A stretch of DNA of 64,000 nucleotides. It comes from Acidobacteriota bacterium. Its GTDB lineage: Bacteria > Acidobacteriota > Blastocatellia > Pyrinomonadales > Pyrinomonadaceae. The position numbers and the translations under genes were made by a program. Where the stretch lies: contig JAOAPY010000030.1 of assembly GCA_025463135.1 (NCBI GenBank), positions 1-64,000 of the forward strand, read 5' to 3'. Of the stretch, positions 1 to 6,593 are shown piece by piece (positions within the stretch are counted from its first letter, which is position 1; the number at the start of each line of letters is the position of its first letter). The notes beneath the pieces are model-generated. The model did no database searches, had not been told where the DNA came from, and saw only the letters and a program-made list of their open reading frames with translations.

Positions 1-340
1 TACTGACTTCATACTGCCGACGGTCACAGATCGCTCACGAGACCCGGTCGCTTACCGCTCCCGGTACTGACCTCATTACTCAACTCGCACCTCTTCGAAG
101 GTAATGAGGTCAGCACCACCACGCGGGTCGTGAGGAGTCCGTCGGATTGGCAGTATGAGGTCAGTACCACCACGCGGTAGCGGGTGGGTCTGCTCCAAAC
201 AAGATCGCTGGACACAACTAGATCCTCTCGGCGTTATAGCTGCTCCATCACTTACCCACCCGCTACCGCGAGGTGGTACTGACTTCATGACACGGTAGTC
301 GGAGTTTCCACACAGTCTCTACCGCTCCCGGTTCTGTATA
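1..340. repeat. Palindromic repeat cluster (dispersed-element mosaic)
   Basis: The stretch is built from repeated copies, in both orientations, of a short unit containing TACTGACTTCAT or TACTGACCTCAT and GGTAGCGGGTGGG. The clearest pair is 155-188 against 255-288, which are reverse complements over 34 nt with two mismatches. Further partial copies lie at 2-12, 63-79 and 101-126, and a TACCGCTCCCGGT piece occurs at about 53 and 320. No plausible protein is encoded here. It looks like a REP or MITE-type intergenic element cluster; function unknown. Confidence 0.7.
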
Positions 341-573
341 GCTATTGCATTTTCACTTTCCATTCAAACTCCACCAGTACCCGAAAGGCCGTCATTCAAT
401 TCGGGATGCCTCGAATGCGGGTCCGTAAACGGATCGAGTCCACATATTACATAGCGCGTCTCACTTCACCACGAAACTTTGACCTTACGTTCGGTAGTCA
501 TTGGTCTTGATTCCGTTTCGCGCGCTGCCTTTGTAAGAATCCTCTTCGCCAGGCCGACTTTGCACCATTGCGA

Positions 574-610
574 CTCTGCGGGAAATGTTTTGAAAACCGT
601 TCCCGCAGAG
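574..610. other. Hairpin upstream of tmRNA
   Basis: CTCTGCGGGAA at 574-584 is an exact reverse complement of TTCCCGCAGAG at 600-610, giving an 11-bp stem with a 15-nt loop. It has no T-tract. The rest of 341-573 shows no gene that can be supported. The hairpin could close transcription from upstream or be another dispersed palindrome. Confidence 0.45.
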
Positions 611-639
611 CCCCCAAGTCGCCAAGAAGCAGGGGCAAA

Positions 640-668
640 ATGACAGTTACCGCAGCATCGTTTATACT
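640..668 (+). promoter_or_regulatory. Sigma-70 type promoter of the tmRNA gene
   Basis: A -35 hexamer ATGACA at 640-645 (5 of 6 to consensus) and a -10 hexamer TATACT at 663-668 are separated by 17 nt. This predicts initiation near 675, about 10 nt before the mature tmRNA 5' end at 685, which fits the usual RNase P trimming. Confidence 0.65.
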
Positions 669-684
669 CGACCTGCTCACAAAT

Positions 685-1082
685 GGGGGCGACAGGCTTC
701 GACAGGAGATCCTGACGGCCGTTGTGATGCATGCCGGGCTACCTTATGCAGCTCGTTAAAAAGCGTAGGGAAAAAACAATTGCCAACTCTAACGAGTTAG
801 CTCTCGCTGCCTAATTAGCACCGAGCGTCTCGCCGCAAGTTGCTTATGCGCGCGGAGGGAGATGTCACTCAGATAAGCTGGCCCTCCCTTTCGGTCCGTG
901 AGGCAGGGTGAGACAAAGTCGGACTAGCTCTTGCCGAGGTCTTGTCACTTCACTTACTCGGCATTGAGCAAATTTTTGTCTGGCCTTGGAAACAAGTTCG
1001 GGCAAGCAAGAGAAGCGACTAAGCATGTAGATTCCACGGCGTCGGCTCTTGGATCCGAGTTCAATTCTCGGCGCCTCCACCA
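685..1082 (+). ncRNA. ssrA: tmRNA (transfer-messenger RNA), one-piece
   Basis: tmRNA rescues ribosomes stalled on broken messages and tags the nascent chain for proteolysis. The 5' end GGGGGCGAC and the 3' end GCGCCTCCACCA form the 7-bp acceptor stem with the CCA encoded. The T-arm with TTCAATTC lies just before the 3' acceptor strand. The tag reading frame runs from the GCC resume codon at 782 to TAA at 812-814 and encodes ANSNELALAA, ending in the LAA degron typical for ClpXP or Lon recognition. Total length is 398 nt, normal for a one-piece bacterial tmRNA. A lon gene is present in the same window at 20781. Confidence 0.96.
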
Positions 1083-1215
1083 GTTTAGAATTTCGGATTG
1101 CGAATTTCGGATTGCGGATTTGAAGGGCAAAGAGGGAAGGGCGAAGGGCAAAGGGAAAAGAGCGAAGGGCGAAGGGCAAAGGGCAAAGAGCGAAGGGCAA
1201 AGGGCGAAGTGCCAC
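1083..1215. repeat. Low-complexity AAGGGCAAAGAGC / GGATTGCGAATTTC repeats
   Basis: Directly after the tmRNA come two or three copies of a GGATTGCGAATTTC-like unit (1090-1120), then about 90 nt of purine-rich degenerate repeats of AAGGGCAAAGAGCG. The same two units recur at 1857-1970, and the first one recurs in reverse complement at 2000-2150. No coding function is supported. Confidence 0.75.
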
Positions 1216-1323
1216 TGTTAACGATGCTCGCTGTCAGGCTTAAGCGAGCGGGTAACGATACACACTTTTAGCGCGCTGCTCTTGCACTTAGCCCCTTGCG
1301 CTTTGCTCTTTTAGGAGGTTCAG

Positions 1324-1851
1324 ATGTCTCAATCGAAGTTTAGATTTTCCCTGGCAATCGGGATTCTGATCCTGGCGTCAACCGCCGGCGTCGCGCAATC
1401 CCGAATTCAACTCGCTCAAGGCAGACGTGCTATTCCGGACAAAGTAAGTTTTGTTGTCGATATCATCCGCGACAAACGTAGTGACCCTCGTAACGCTGAC
1501 GCTCCCGACGACATACAAATCTACTCGAGATTTTCTGACAAGGTTGCAACCGGAAGAGTGTACATAGACGGAAAGGCCATCGGCCGTTTTGATGAATCGG
1601 GGTCTTTCAACAGCAACCTGCTGGAGACTACTTATGGCCGTCATACGATAACCATCGTATTTGCGAGTCCAGCGATCTTGTTGGATCTTTATCTAACAGT
1701 TCGCGGCGGATTGGCGCGCGAAGTCTTTGATGAGCATGAATCAGTAGGTTCGGAGCCGCCCGGGCTGCAAAAGCGCATCGTCGAACTGGAACAAAGGGTT
1801 CAGGCACTTGAGGCTGAGATTGCCGGTCTAAAGAAGAAGCGAAACCACTAA
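1324..1851 (+). CDS. Secreted coiled-coil protein, unknown function
   Basis: The 175-residue product starts at an ATG with a strong AGGAGG at 1313-1318. A signal peptide spans about residues 1-25 (hydrophobic LAIGILILASTAGVA core, AQS cleavage site). The middle part is a beta-rich domain with no motif I recognise. The C-terminal 30 residues form a short coiled coil (LQKRIVELEQRVQALEAEI) ending in basic residues. It is likely periplasmic and may oligomerise through the coiled coil. It is isolated between repeat tracts, with no operon partner. Function is not known to me. Confidence 0.8.
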   Translation: MSQSKFRFSLAIGILILASTAGVAQSRIQLAQGRRAIPDKVSFVVDIIRDKRSDPRNADAPDDIQIYSRFSDKVATGRVYIDGKAIGRFDESGSFNSNLLETTYGRHTITIVFASPAILLDLYLTVRGGLAREVFDEHESVGSEPPGLQKRIVELEQRVQALEAEIAGLKKKRNH

Positions 1852-1856
1852 GAATT

Positions 1857-2150
1857 TGGGATTGCGAATTTCGGATTGCGGATTGAAGGGCAAAGAGCTA
1901 AGGGCAGAGAGCAAAGAATTTCGAATTAAGGGCAAAGAGCTAAGGGCAAAGAGCAAAGAGCAAAGAATTTGGAATTAGTTGTCCGTCATTCGAAGGTGTC
2001 TAATTCGCAATTCGCAATTCGCAATTCGCAATTCGCAATTCCTATTCGCACGTCGCAATCTGAAAATCCAATTTTTAAACTTGACTTCAATTCGCAATTC
2101 GCAATCCGAAATCCGAGATTCCAACCCGCAACCCGCAATCCGCAATTTCC
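1857..2150. repeat. Heptamer AATTCGC array and inverted GGATTGCGAATTTC units
   Basis: The segment 2002-2041 holds 5.7 perfect tandem copies of the heptamer AATTCGC. It is flanked upstream (1857-1970) by GGATTGCGAATTTC and AAGGGCAAAGAGC units and downstream (2088-2150) by degenerate AATCCGCAATCCGAAAT units in the opposite orientation. The two flanks could pair as a long imperfect stem. The array runs into the murI reading frame. Confidence 0.85.
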
Positions 2151-2992
2151 TACCAATCGGAATCTTTGACAGCGGCGTGGGTGGGCTGACAGTCTATCGC
2201 GCGTTGCATGAACGTCTGCCGAACGAACGGTTCGTTTACCTCGGCGATACGGCACGGGTGCCATATGGGACCAAGTCGCTGACCACGGTGGAACGCTATG
2301 CGATCGAAAATTCAAAGTTTCTTGAAGCGCATGGCATCAAGCTTTTGGTGGTCGCCTGTAATACTGCGTCAGCCCTGGCACTGCCTGCCATTCGTAACGC
2401 CGTCGGCGTTGAAGTCGTCGGCGTGATTGAGCCTGGCGCTCGCGCCGCGGTCCAATCCGCGTCCGGCAAAACAATCGGGATTATCGCGACGGAAGCAACG
2501 GTACATAGCAGGGCTTACGCCCGAGCGATCGGCGCTATCGATCCTAAGGTGACCGTGATCGAACGCGCCTGCCCCCTGTTCGTTTCACTTGCTGAAGAAG
2601 GTTGGGTGGAGACGGAAGTGACGCGCGGCGTAGCTGCTGAGTACCTGGGTGAGCTCGCCGGCGAAGGGTTGGGGGCGCTGGTGATGGGATGCACGCATTA
2701 TCCAATCCTGCGTAACGTGATTGGCGAGACAATTGGGACGGACGTACCGTTAATCGACTCAGGTGAAGCAACGGCCCGTGAGGTTGAGATCCTCTTGAAC
2801 CTTAAGGGCCTTTCCAGCAGCCCGCGAGAAAGTCTGGCGGACGAACGGAAACTATGCGACGATTTGGACCACTTTTACGTTACTGACGCGGCGGAACGAT
2901 TCGCAAAGGTGGCGGAAAGATTTTTAGGCAGCGCTCCTTCGGTTCTGGAGGCGGTTGAAGTTTGGGGACATGATGAATTACGCACGCACTGA
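2081..2992 (+). CDS. murI: Glutamate racemase
   Basis: MurI interconverts L- and D-glutamate for peptidoglycan synthesis in the cytoplasm. The conserved body starts at [11 protein letters not shown] (about 2153) and includes the catalytic-cysteine motifs [13 protein letters not shown] and MGCTHYPIL. It continues to 2992, about 279 residues, the usual family length. The start is doubtful. No ATG or GTG lies in frame before the conserved body, and the frame stays open upstream through the AATTCGC repeat, which translates as a periodic IRNSQFA. TTG codons at 2081 and 1979 are the nearest conventional options; 2081 is given, with low certainty. The gene overlaps rph by about 20 nt, indicating co-transcription. 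Confidence 0.9.
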   Translation: MTSIRNSQSEIRDSNPQPAIRNFLPIGIFDSGVGGLTVYRALHERLPNERFVYLGDTARVPYGTKSLTTVERYAIENSKFLEAHGIKLLVVACNTASALALPAIRNAVGVEVVGVIEPGARAAVQSASGKTIGIIATEATVHSRAYARAIGAIDPKVTVIERACPLFVSLAEEGWVETEVTRGVAAEYLGELAGEGLGALVMGCTHYPILRNVIGETIGTDVPLIDSGEATAREVEILLNLKGLSSSPRESLADERKLCDDLDHFYVTDAAERFAKVAERFLGSAPSVLEAVEVWGHDELRTH

Positions 2993-3707
2993 TGGCCGCG
3001 CAGTCGACGAATTGCGGCAGGTCCGCATCACGCCGGACTATCTGCCGTACGCAGAAGGCTCGGTGTTGATCGAGATGGGCAACACAAAAGTAATTTGTGG
3101 CGCCTCGCTCGAAGATCGTGTGCCGCCATTCCTACGCAATTCGGGTAAGGGTTGGGTCACGGCCGAATATGCCATGCTGCCGCGCGCCACGCAGCAACGC
3201 ACGTCCAGAGAGCTTGGCCGCGGTGGTCCTTCCGGGCGAACGCATGAAATCCAGCGCCTGATTGGCCGCAGCTTGCGCGCGGTCGCCGATATGAATGTCC
3301 TGGGAGAGCGCACCCTGACTCTGGATTGCGACGTGTTGCAAGCCGATGGCGGCACGCGCACGGCTGCGATCACGGGCGCATATGTCGCGTTTGCACTGGC
3401 CAGCAGGCGAATGTTGCGCAGCGGTAAATTCAAAAGCAGCCTGATTGCCAACGAAGTGGCCGCAGTCAGTGTCGGCATAGTTGACGGCGTGCCTTTGCTT
3501 GATTTGAAATATGACGAGGACTCGCGGGCCGCGGTGGATATGAACATCATCTGCACCGGCGACGGGCGTTTCATCGAAGTCCAGGGGACAGCCGAGCGTG
3601 CACCGTTCACTGAAGAGCAGTTGAATCAGTTGCTGGCTCTGGCGCGAAAGGGAATTGAACAACTGATTACGGTTCAGAGGGCGACGCTGGCCAACTACAA
3701 AGCATAG
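2970..3707 (+). CDS. rph: Ribonuclease PH
   Basis: RNase PH is a phosphate-dependent 3'-5' exoribonuclease that trims tRNA precursors. The 245-residue product matches family length (about 240). Visible family motifs are [11 protein letters not shown] at the N terminus, [31 protein letters not shown], the [16 protein letters not shown] segment, and a C-terminal [12 protein letters not shown]. The ATG at 2970 (a second ATG follows at 2973) is preceded by GGGGA and lies inside the 3' end of murI in another frame, so the two are probably translationally coupled. Confidence 0.95.
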   Translation: MMNYARTDGRAVDELRQVRITPDYLPYAEGSVLIEMGNTKVICGASLEDRVPPFLRNSGKGWVTAEYAMLPRATQQRTSRELGRGGPSGRTHEIQRLIGRSLRAVADMNVLGERTLTLDCDVLQADGGTRTAAITGAYVAFALASRRMLRSGKFKSSLIANEVAAVSVGIVDGVPLLDLKYDEDSRAAVDMNIICTGDGRFIEVQGTAERAPFTEEQLNQLLALARKGIEQLITVQRATLANYKA

Positions 3708-3708
3708 T

Positions 3709-3981
3709 GTGATGTCTCTAAAGTTCTTTTAGACAATGAATCTCTGAATCCAGTCGCTTGGCTTCAGTCCCGGAGGGGCGAAATGTTTATAGAAGTGAAT
3801 CCGAAAAAGTCGTCTACGGTCCAGGGGAGACAAGGTCCCCAATGATCAGGACATTTAGCTCCTCCGGAGCATTCAGGTTCCGTGTGTTACTGGGGTCTAT
3901 AAACATTTCGTCCCTCCGGAACTAAATCCCAAGCGACCGGATACTATAGATTCATCGTTGTGCGAACTTTAGAACACTAGC
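3709..3981. repeat. Large imperfect palindrome (MITE-like)
   Basis: About 84 nt at 3709-3792 are repeated in inverse orientation at 3897-3981. The best core is TCCCGGAGGGGCGAAATG followed by TTTATAG (3768-3792) against 3897-3920, with two mismatches in 24. Flanking blocks (TAAAGTTC, ATGAATCT, GTCGCTTGG) correspond in the same order. The roughly 104-nt centre encodes nothing recognisable. This fits a non-autonomous palindromic element. No target-site duplication could be assigned with confidence. Confidence 0.7.
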
Positions 3982-4016
3982 GTGGCTATGCCTCAGACCG
4001 ACAAGATTCCTTTGCG

Positions 4017-4081
4017 TGCTTTGCGTCTTTGCGGGAGGCACTTCAATGGCGACAAAGAATTTCCCGCGAAGGCGCAAAGCA
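4017..4081. repeat. Short inverted repeat TGCTTTGCGTCTTTGCGGGA
   Basis: The 20 nt at 4017-4036 are nearly reverse-complementary to 4062-4081, with a 25-nt spacer, and sit about 35 nt beyond the larger palindrome. The remainder of 3982-4269 shows no supportable gene. Confidence 0.55.
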
Positions 4082-4269
4082 AGTTCGATTCAAAACTTGA
4101 CTCACTTGCATCAAGTCTTGCGCTACAAGGATTCTAGAGGAGAGAGCAAGTGCCTTCTTAGACAACTTGCTCTGGTCGCCACTCATCTGAACAGGCGAGT
4201 TGATAGAGGAACCTAATTGGATCGAACAAAACCCCAATGCAGAAATCACAAGGAGTTGATACGAAGACA

Positions 4270-4782
4270 ATGCGCAGGCTGACAATATTTTCGTCGATGA
4301 TTTTCCTGGCCGCCTTCGCCTCTTCACTTAAGGCGCAGAGTCAGGTGTACACGACTGACAACCTGGAATACTCGCTGGAGCTCCCCTCGCCAACCTGGCG
4401 CGTGATTTCCACGCGCGATGCGGTGCATGAACATCCGGAATTCCTGAATGGCGACCGCCTGAATGGTTACCTGAAAGTGCGCAAGGAAGCTGTCGAGGCA
4501 AACACCACGATGTCCGATCTGGCGCGCCGTGATCTGGATCAGAAGCTGCGTTACCTGCCGGGATTTGTCGAAGGCAAAGAAGAGAAATTCAATGGCCGGC
4601 TGGACGGTGTGACGGTGTCTTATGAGTTCACGCAGTCGGGCAAGGCGATGGTGGGTCGCATCTACTTTCTACAAAGTGATCCGCGGAGCGCCTACGTTCT
4701 TTACTTTACGGGACTGCGTGACAGTATCGGACGTATTCGCAATCAAACCGATGCCATCGCGCGCAGCTTTAAGCTCAAGTAG
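4270..4782 (+). CDS. Secreted protein, unknown function
   Basis: The 170-residue product begins with a signal peptide (MRRLTIFSSMIFLAAFASSLKAQS). It continues as a small mixed domain containing YSLELPSPTWRV and a C-terminal FTGLRDSIGRIRNQTDAI segment, similar in layout to small acidobacterial lipid- or stress-related periplasmic domains, but I cannot name a family. The ATG at 4270 was chosen because it gives a clean signal peptide with AAGGAG upstream; an in-frame ATG at 4237 is possible. It is a single gene downstream of a palindromic element. Confidence 0.75.
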   Translation: MRRLTIFSSMIFLAAFASSLKAQSQVYTTDNLEYSLELPSPTWRVISTRDAVHEHPEFLNGDRLNGYLKVRKEAVEANTTMSDLARRDLDQKLRYLPGFVEGKEEKFNGRLDGVTVSYEFTQSGKAMVGRIYFLQSDPRSAYVLYFTGLRDSIGRIRNQTDAIARSFKLK

Positions 4783-4870
4783 GATCTATTTGAGTTTCAA
4801 AATCTGGCCGCCTGGTTTTGCGCCGGCGGCCAATTTAATGTCCGGCAAACTTTGGTTTGTAAGTAGGATC

Positions 4871-4957
4871 ACAGGCTGCCAGCCTGTCGTATATACGGTT
4901 TTCGACGCTTGGGATCAGATCTTCTGTGGGAGGATAACGACAAACTGAAGTTTGTCG
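4871..4957. repeat. Two dispersed palindromes upstream of the SET gene
   Basis: ACAGGCTGCCAGCCTGT at 4871-4887 and CGACAAACTGAAGTTTGTCG at 4938-4957 are near-perfect palindromes. The second belongs to a family seen again at 11284, 11344 and 42834, always between genes. Confidence 0.7.
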
Positions 4958-4978
4958 GACCGACGGCGAACTTTTCCG

Positions 4979-5404
4979 ATGAAACTCAAACTTGCTTCCG
5001 GTCTGGCGGTTGAGGAATCACCGATCAACGGCAAAGGATGTTTTGCTACCACCCATTTTGGGCGTTGGCGAAAAATTGCTCCTTATGCCGGCGAGAAAAT
5101 TTCCAACGCGGAAGCGAAACGCAGGGCGGGGCGCCGCATCCTTCGCATCTGCGGCATCGATCATCGCTGGAGTCTCGACGGCAGCCGCGGCGGCAACGGG
5201 ACGCACTACATTAATCACTCATGCACACCCAACGCCTTTACTCGCACTCTCTATGGCCAGCTGATTTTTTTTGCGCTGAAGGATATCTGTCCCGGCGAAG
5301 AAATAACGATCGACTACGGACACACTCTGCATCCCGATTCAAAGCGTTGCCGGTGCGGAGCAGCTTCCTGCCGCGGCACGATTAATAAGATCGGTGGGGC
5401 ATGA
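4979..5404 (+). CDS. SET-domain protein-lysine methyltransferase
   Basis: The 141-residue product is essentially a minimal SET domain, which transfers a methyl group from S-adenosylmethionine to a protein lysine. Visible motifs are GKGCFAT near residue 20, HYINHSCTPNAF (SAM and knot motif), CPGEEITIDYG (catalytic tyrosine region), and a post-SET zinc site CRCGAASCRG. The ATG at 4979 was preferred over an upstream in-frame TTG at 4952, which lies inside a palindrome. There is no signal peptide, so it is cytoplasmic. The substrate is unknown. It stands alone, flanked by palindromes. The pre-SET region typical of eukaryotic histone enzymes is absent. Confidence 0.88.
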   Translation: MKLKLASGLAVEESPINGKGCFATTHFGRWRKIAPYAGEKISNAEAKRRAGRRILRICGIDHRWSLDGSRGGNGTHYINHSCTPNAFTRTLYGQLIFFALKDICPGEEITIDYGHTLHPDSKRCRCGAASCRGTINKIGGA

Positions 5405-5442
5405 GCCGTGGAGTGCGAAGGGAAATCTAAGGTAATGCGTGG

Positions 5443-5581
5443 CACGAGCATCCTGCTCGTGTACCGTAGCCGGCACGATGCCGGGATGGAACTCGTATTT
5501 TGCGCGCAGTTGCAAATAAACTCCTTGATTCCGTAGTAAAGCTTCCCTATTCGTAGTGTTCGTACACGGGCGGGACGCCCG
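5443..5581. repeat. Cluster of three short palindromes
   Basis: CACGAGCATCCTGCTCGTG (5443-5461), CCGGCACGATGCCGG (5470-5484) and CGGGCGGGACGCCCG (5567-5581) lie in the convergent gap between the SET gene and the minus-strand gene that follows. They resemble the dispersed palindromes elsewhere in the window. They may also act as bidirectional hairpins between the convergent genes. Confidence 0.65.
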
Positions 5582-5589
5582 CGCCATTC

Positions 5590-6540
5590 TTAGCGGGAAT
5601 CCCGGACCATCTTGTCTATCTGCTCGGACATGTTCGGAGAGAGAACCACTCCTCCCGGACCGCTCCACATAATGCGTTGGGCTTCCCACCCAGTGCCCGT
5701 CCGAATCAAAGTGGCGGTGCCCCAATATACAGCCTGGCTATCGTTGACCACGACATCGAAAGAGCTCCGAGGAAAGTTTTTGGGTTTGTCCGGTGCGCGA
5801 TAAGAAGGATCGCGCTTATCAAAGGCCTGGCCGGTCTCGTTGGGCTTCCATTTCCAGGTGAATGAAACCCAGAATTCATCACCAGTTGGATGATTCTCGG
5901 GCATCGCCATCACCTGAATCACACGCCCAAATTGCCGCTCGCCGATGGGGACTTTCCATCCGAGCTTTCCGTCTCTTTTCACTTCGTAGGGTTCCCAGGT
6001 TGCGGATTGCGCCTGGCCGCTTTGAGTTATCTCGAGCTCAACGTGCTTATATTGCTGCGGCACTATCCCGGTCATCGGGTCGATCAGGAGGCCGCCGTCT
6101 TTGGCCCGTGTCATCGGCGCGTCGGAGTACATGCCGTTATGGACGTACAGCAGTCCGAGACTATTCAGGACGTACGCTTCAGGCGTCGCTTCCTGATCGA
6201 GCCTCCGTTCATCCTGATCATAATACTTGTACCGGCCGGCCTCGACGACTACGGGGACATTGAATTCCGCGGAAGCGCGTAGCGCGGCTTCCAAAGGTGC
6301 GTTCGGATTTGGTTTTTCCCTTCGACCGATAGATGTGTAAGCCACCGTACCGCCGACAATAACGAGCAGCCCGAGCAACACAATGCCAATAAGCAAAATC
6401 CGTTTTCGAGGATTGCGTCTAACCGCCGGCTGCGGCGCATGAAAGCCTTCGACTGTTTCCAAAGATGTAATGCAGCGTACGCACTGACGATGGGTTGACC
6501 AGTTGGATAGTCCGCATTTTGGACATTGAAGGTACGGCAT
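5590..6540 (-). CDS. Zinc-ribbon, single-pass membrane protein
   Basis: The 316-residue product has an N-terminal zinc ribbon (CPKC at residues 6-9 and CVRC about 12 residues later). A single transmembrane helix follows at roughly 48-70 (RILLIGIVLLGLLVIVGGTVAY), then a 240-residue extracytoplasmic domain rich in beta strands and tryptophan. The ATG at 6540 has AAGGAG 7 nt upstream. The cytoplasmic zinc ribbon and exported domain suggest a sensor or scaffold, but I do not recognise the large domain. It lies 53 nt downstream of the histidine kinase gene on the same strand, so co-transcription is likely. Confidence 0.78.
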   Translation of the reverse strand: MPYLQCPKCGLSNWSTHRQCVRCITSLETVEGFHAPQPAVRRNPRKRILLIGIVLLGLLVIVGGTVAYTSIGRREKPNPNAPLEAALRASAEFNVPVVVEAGRYKYYDQDERRLDQEATPEAYVLNSLGLLYVHNGMYSDAPMTRAKDGGLLIDPMTGIVPQQYKHVELEITQSGQAQSATWEPYEVKRDGKLGWKVPIGERQFGRVIQVMAMPENHPTGDEFWVSFTWKWKPNETGQAFDKRDPSYRAPDKPKNFPRSSFDVVVNDSQAVYWGTATLIRTGTGWEAQRIMWSGPGGVVLSPNMSEQIDKMVRDSR

Positions 6541-6593
6541 GGGGCTTCTCCTTGAGGTGATGAGAGTTGACCTTGCGACCACGATTCGCAGGC

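Noticed and set aside
466-732. Minus-strand reading frame overlapping the tmRNA promoter and 5' end
   Set aside because: It lies across the tmRNA and its promoter, with no ribosome-binding site and no domain.
865-1221. Reading frames over the tmRNA 3' half and the following repeats
   Set aside because: They translate repeat sequence (for example alternating PFAL units) and tRNA-like sequence, not protein.
2002-2041. Possible CRISPR array
   Set aside because: The heptamer copies are directly adjacent without spacers; this is a simple tandem repeat.
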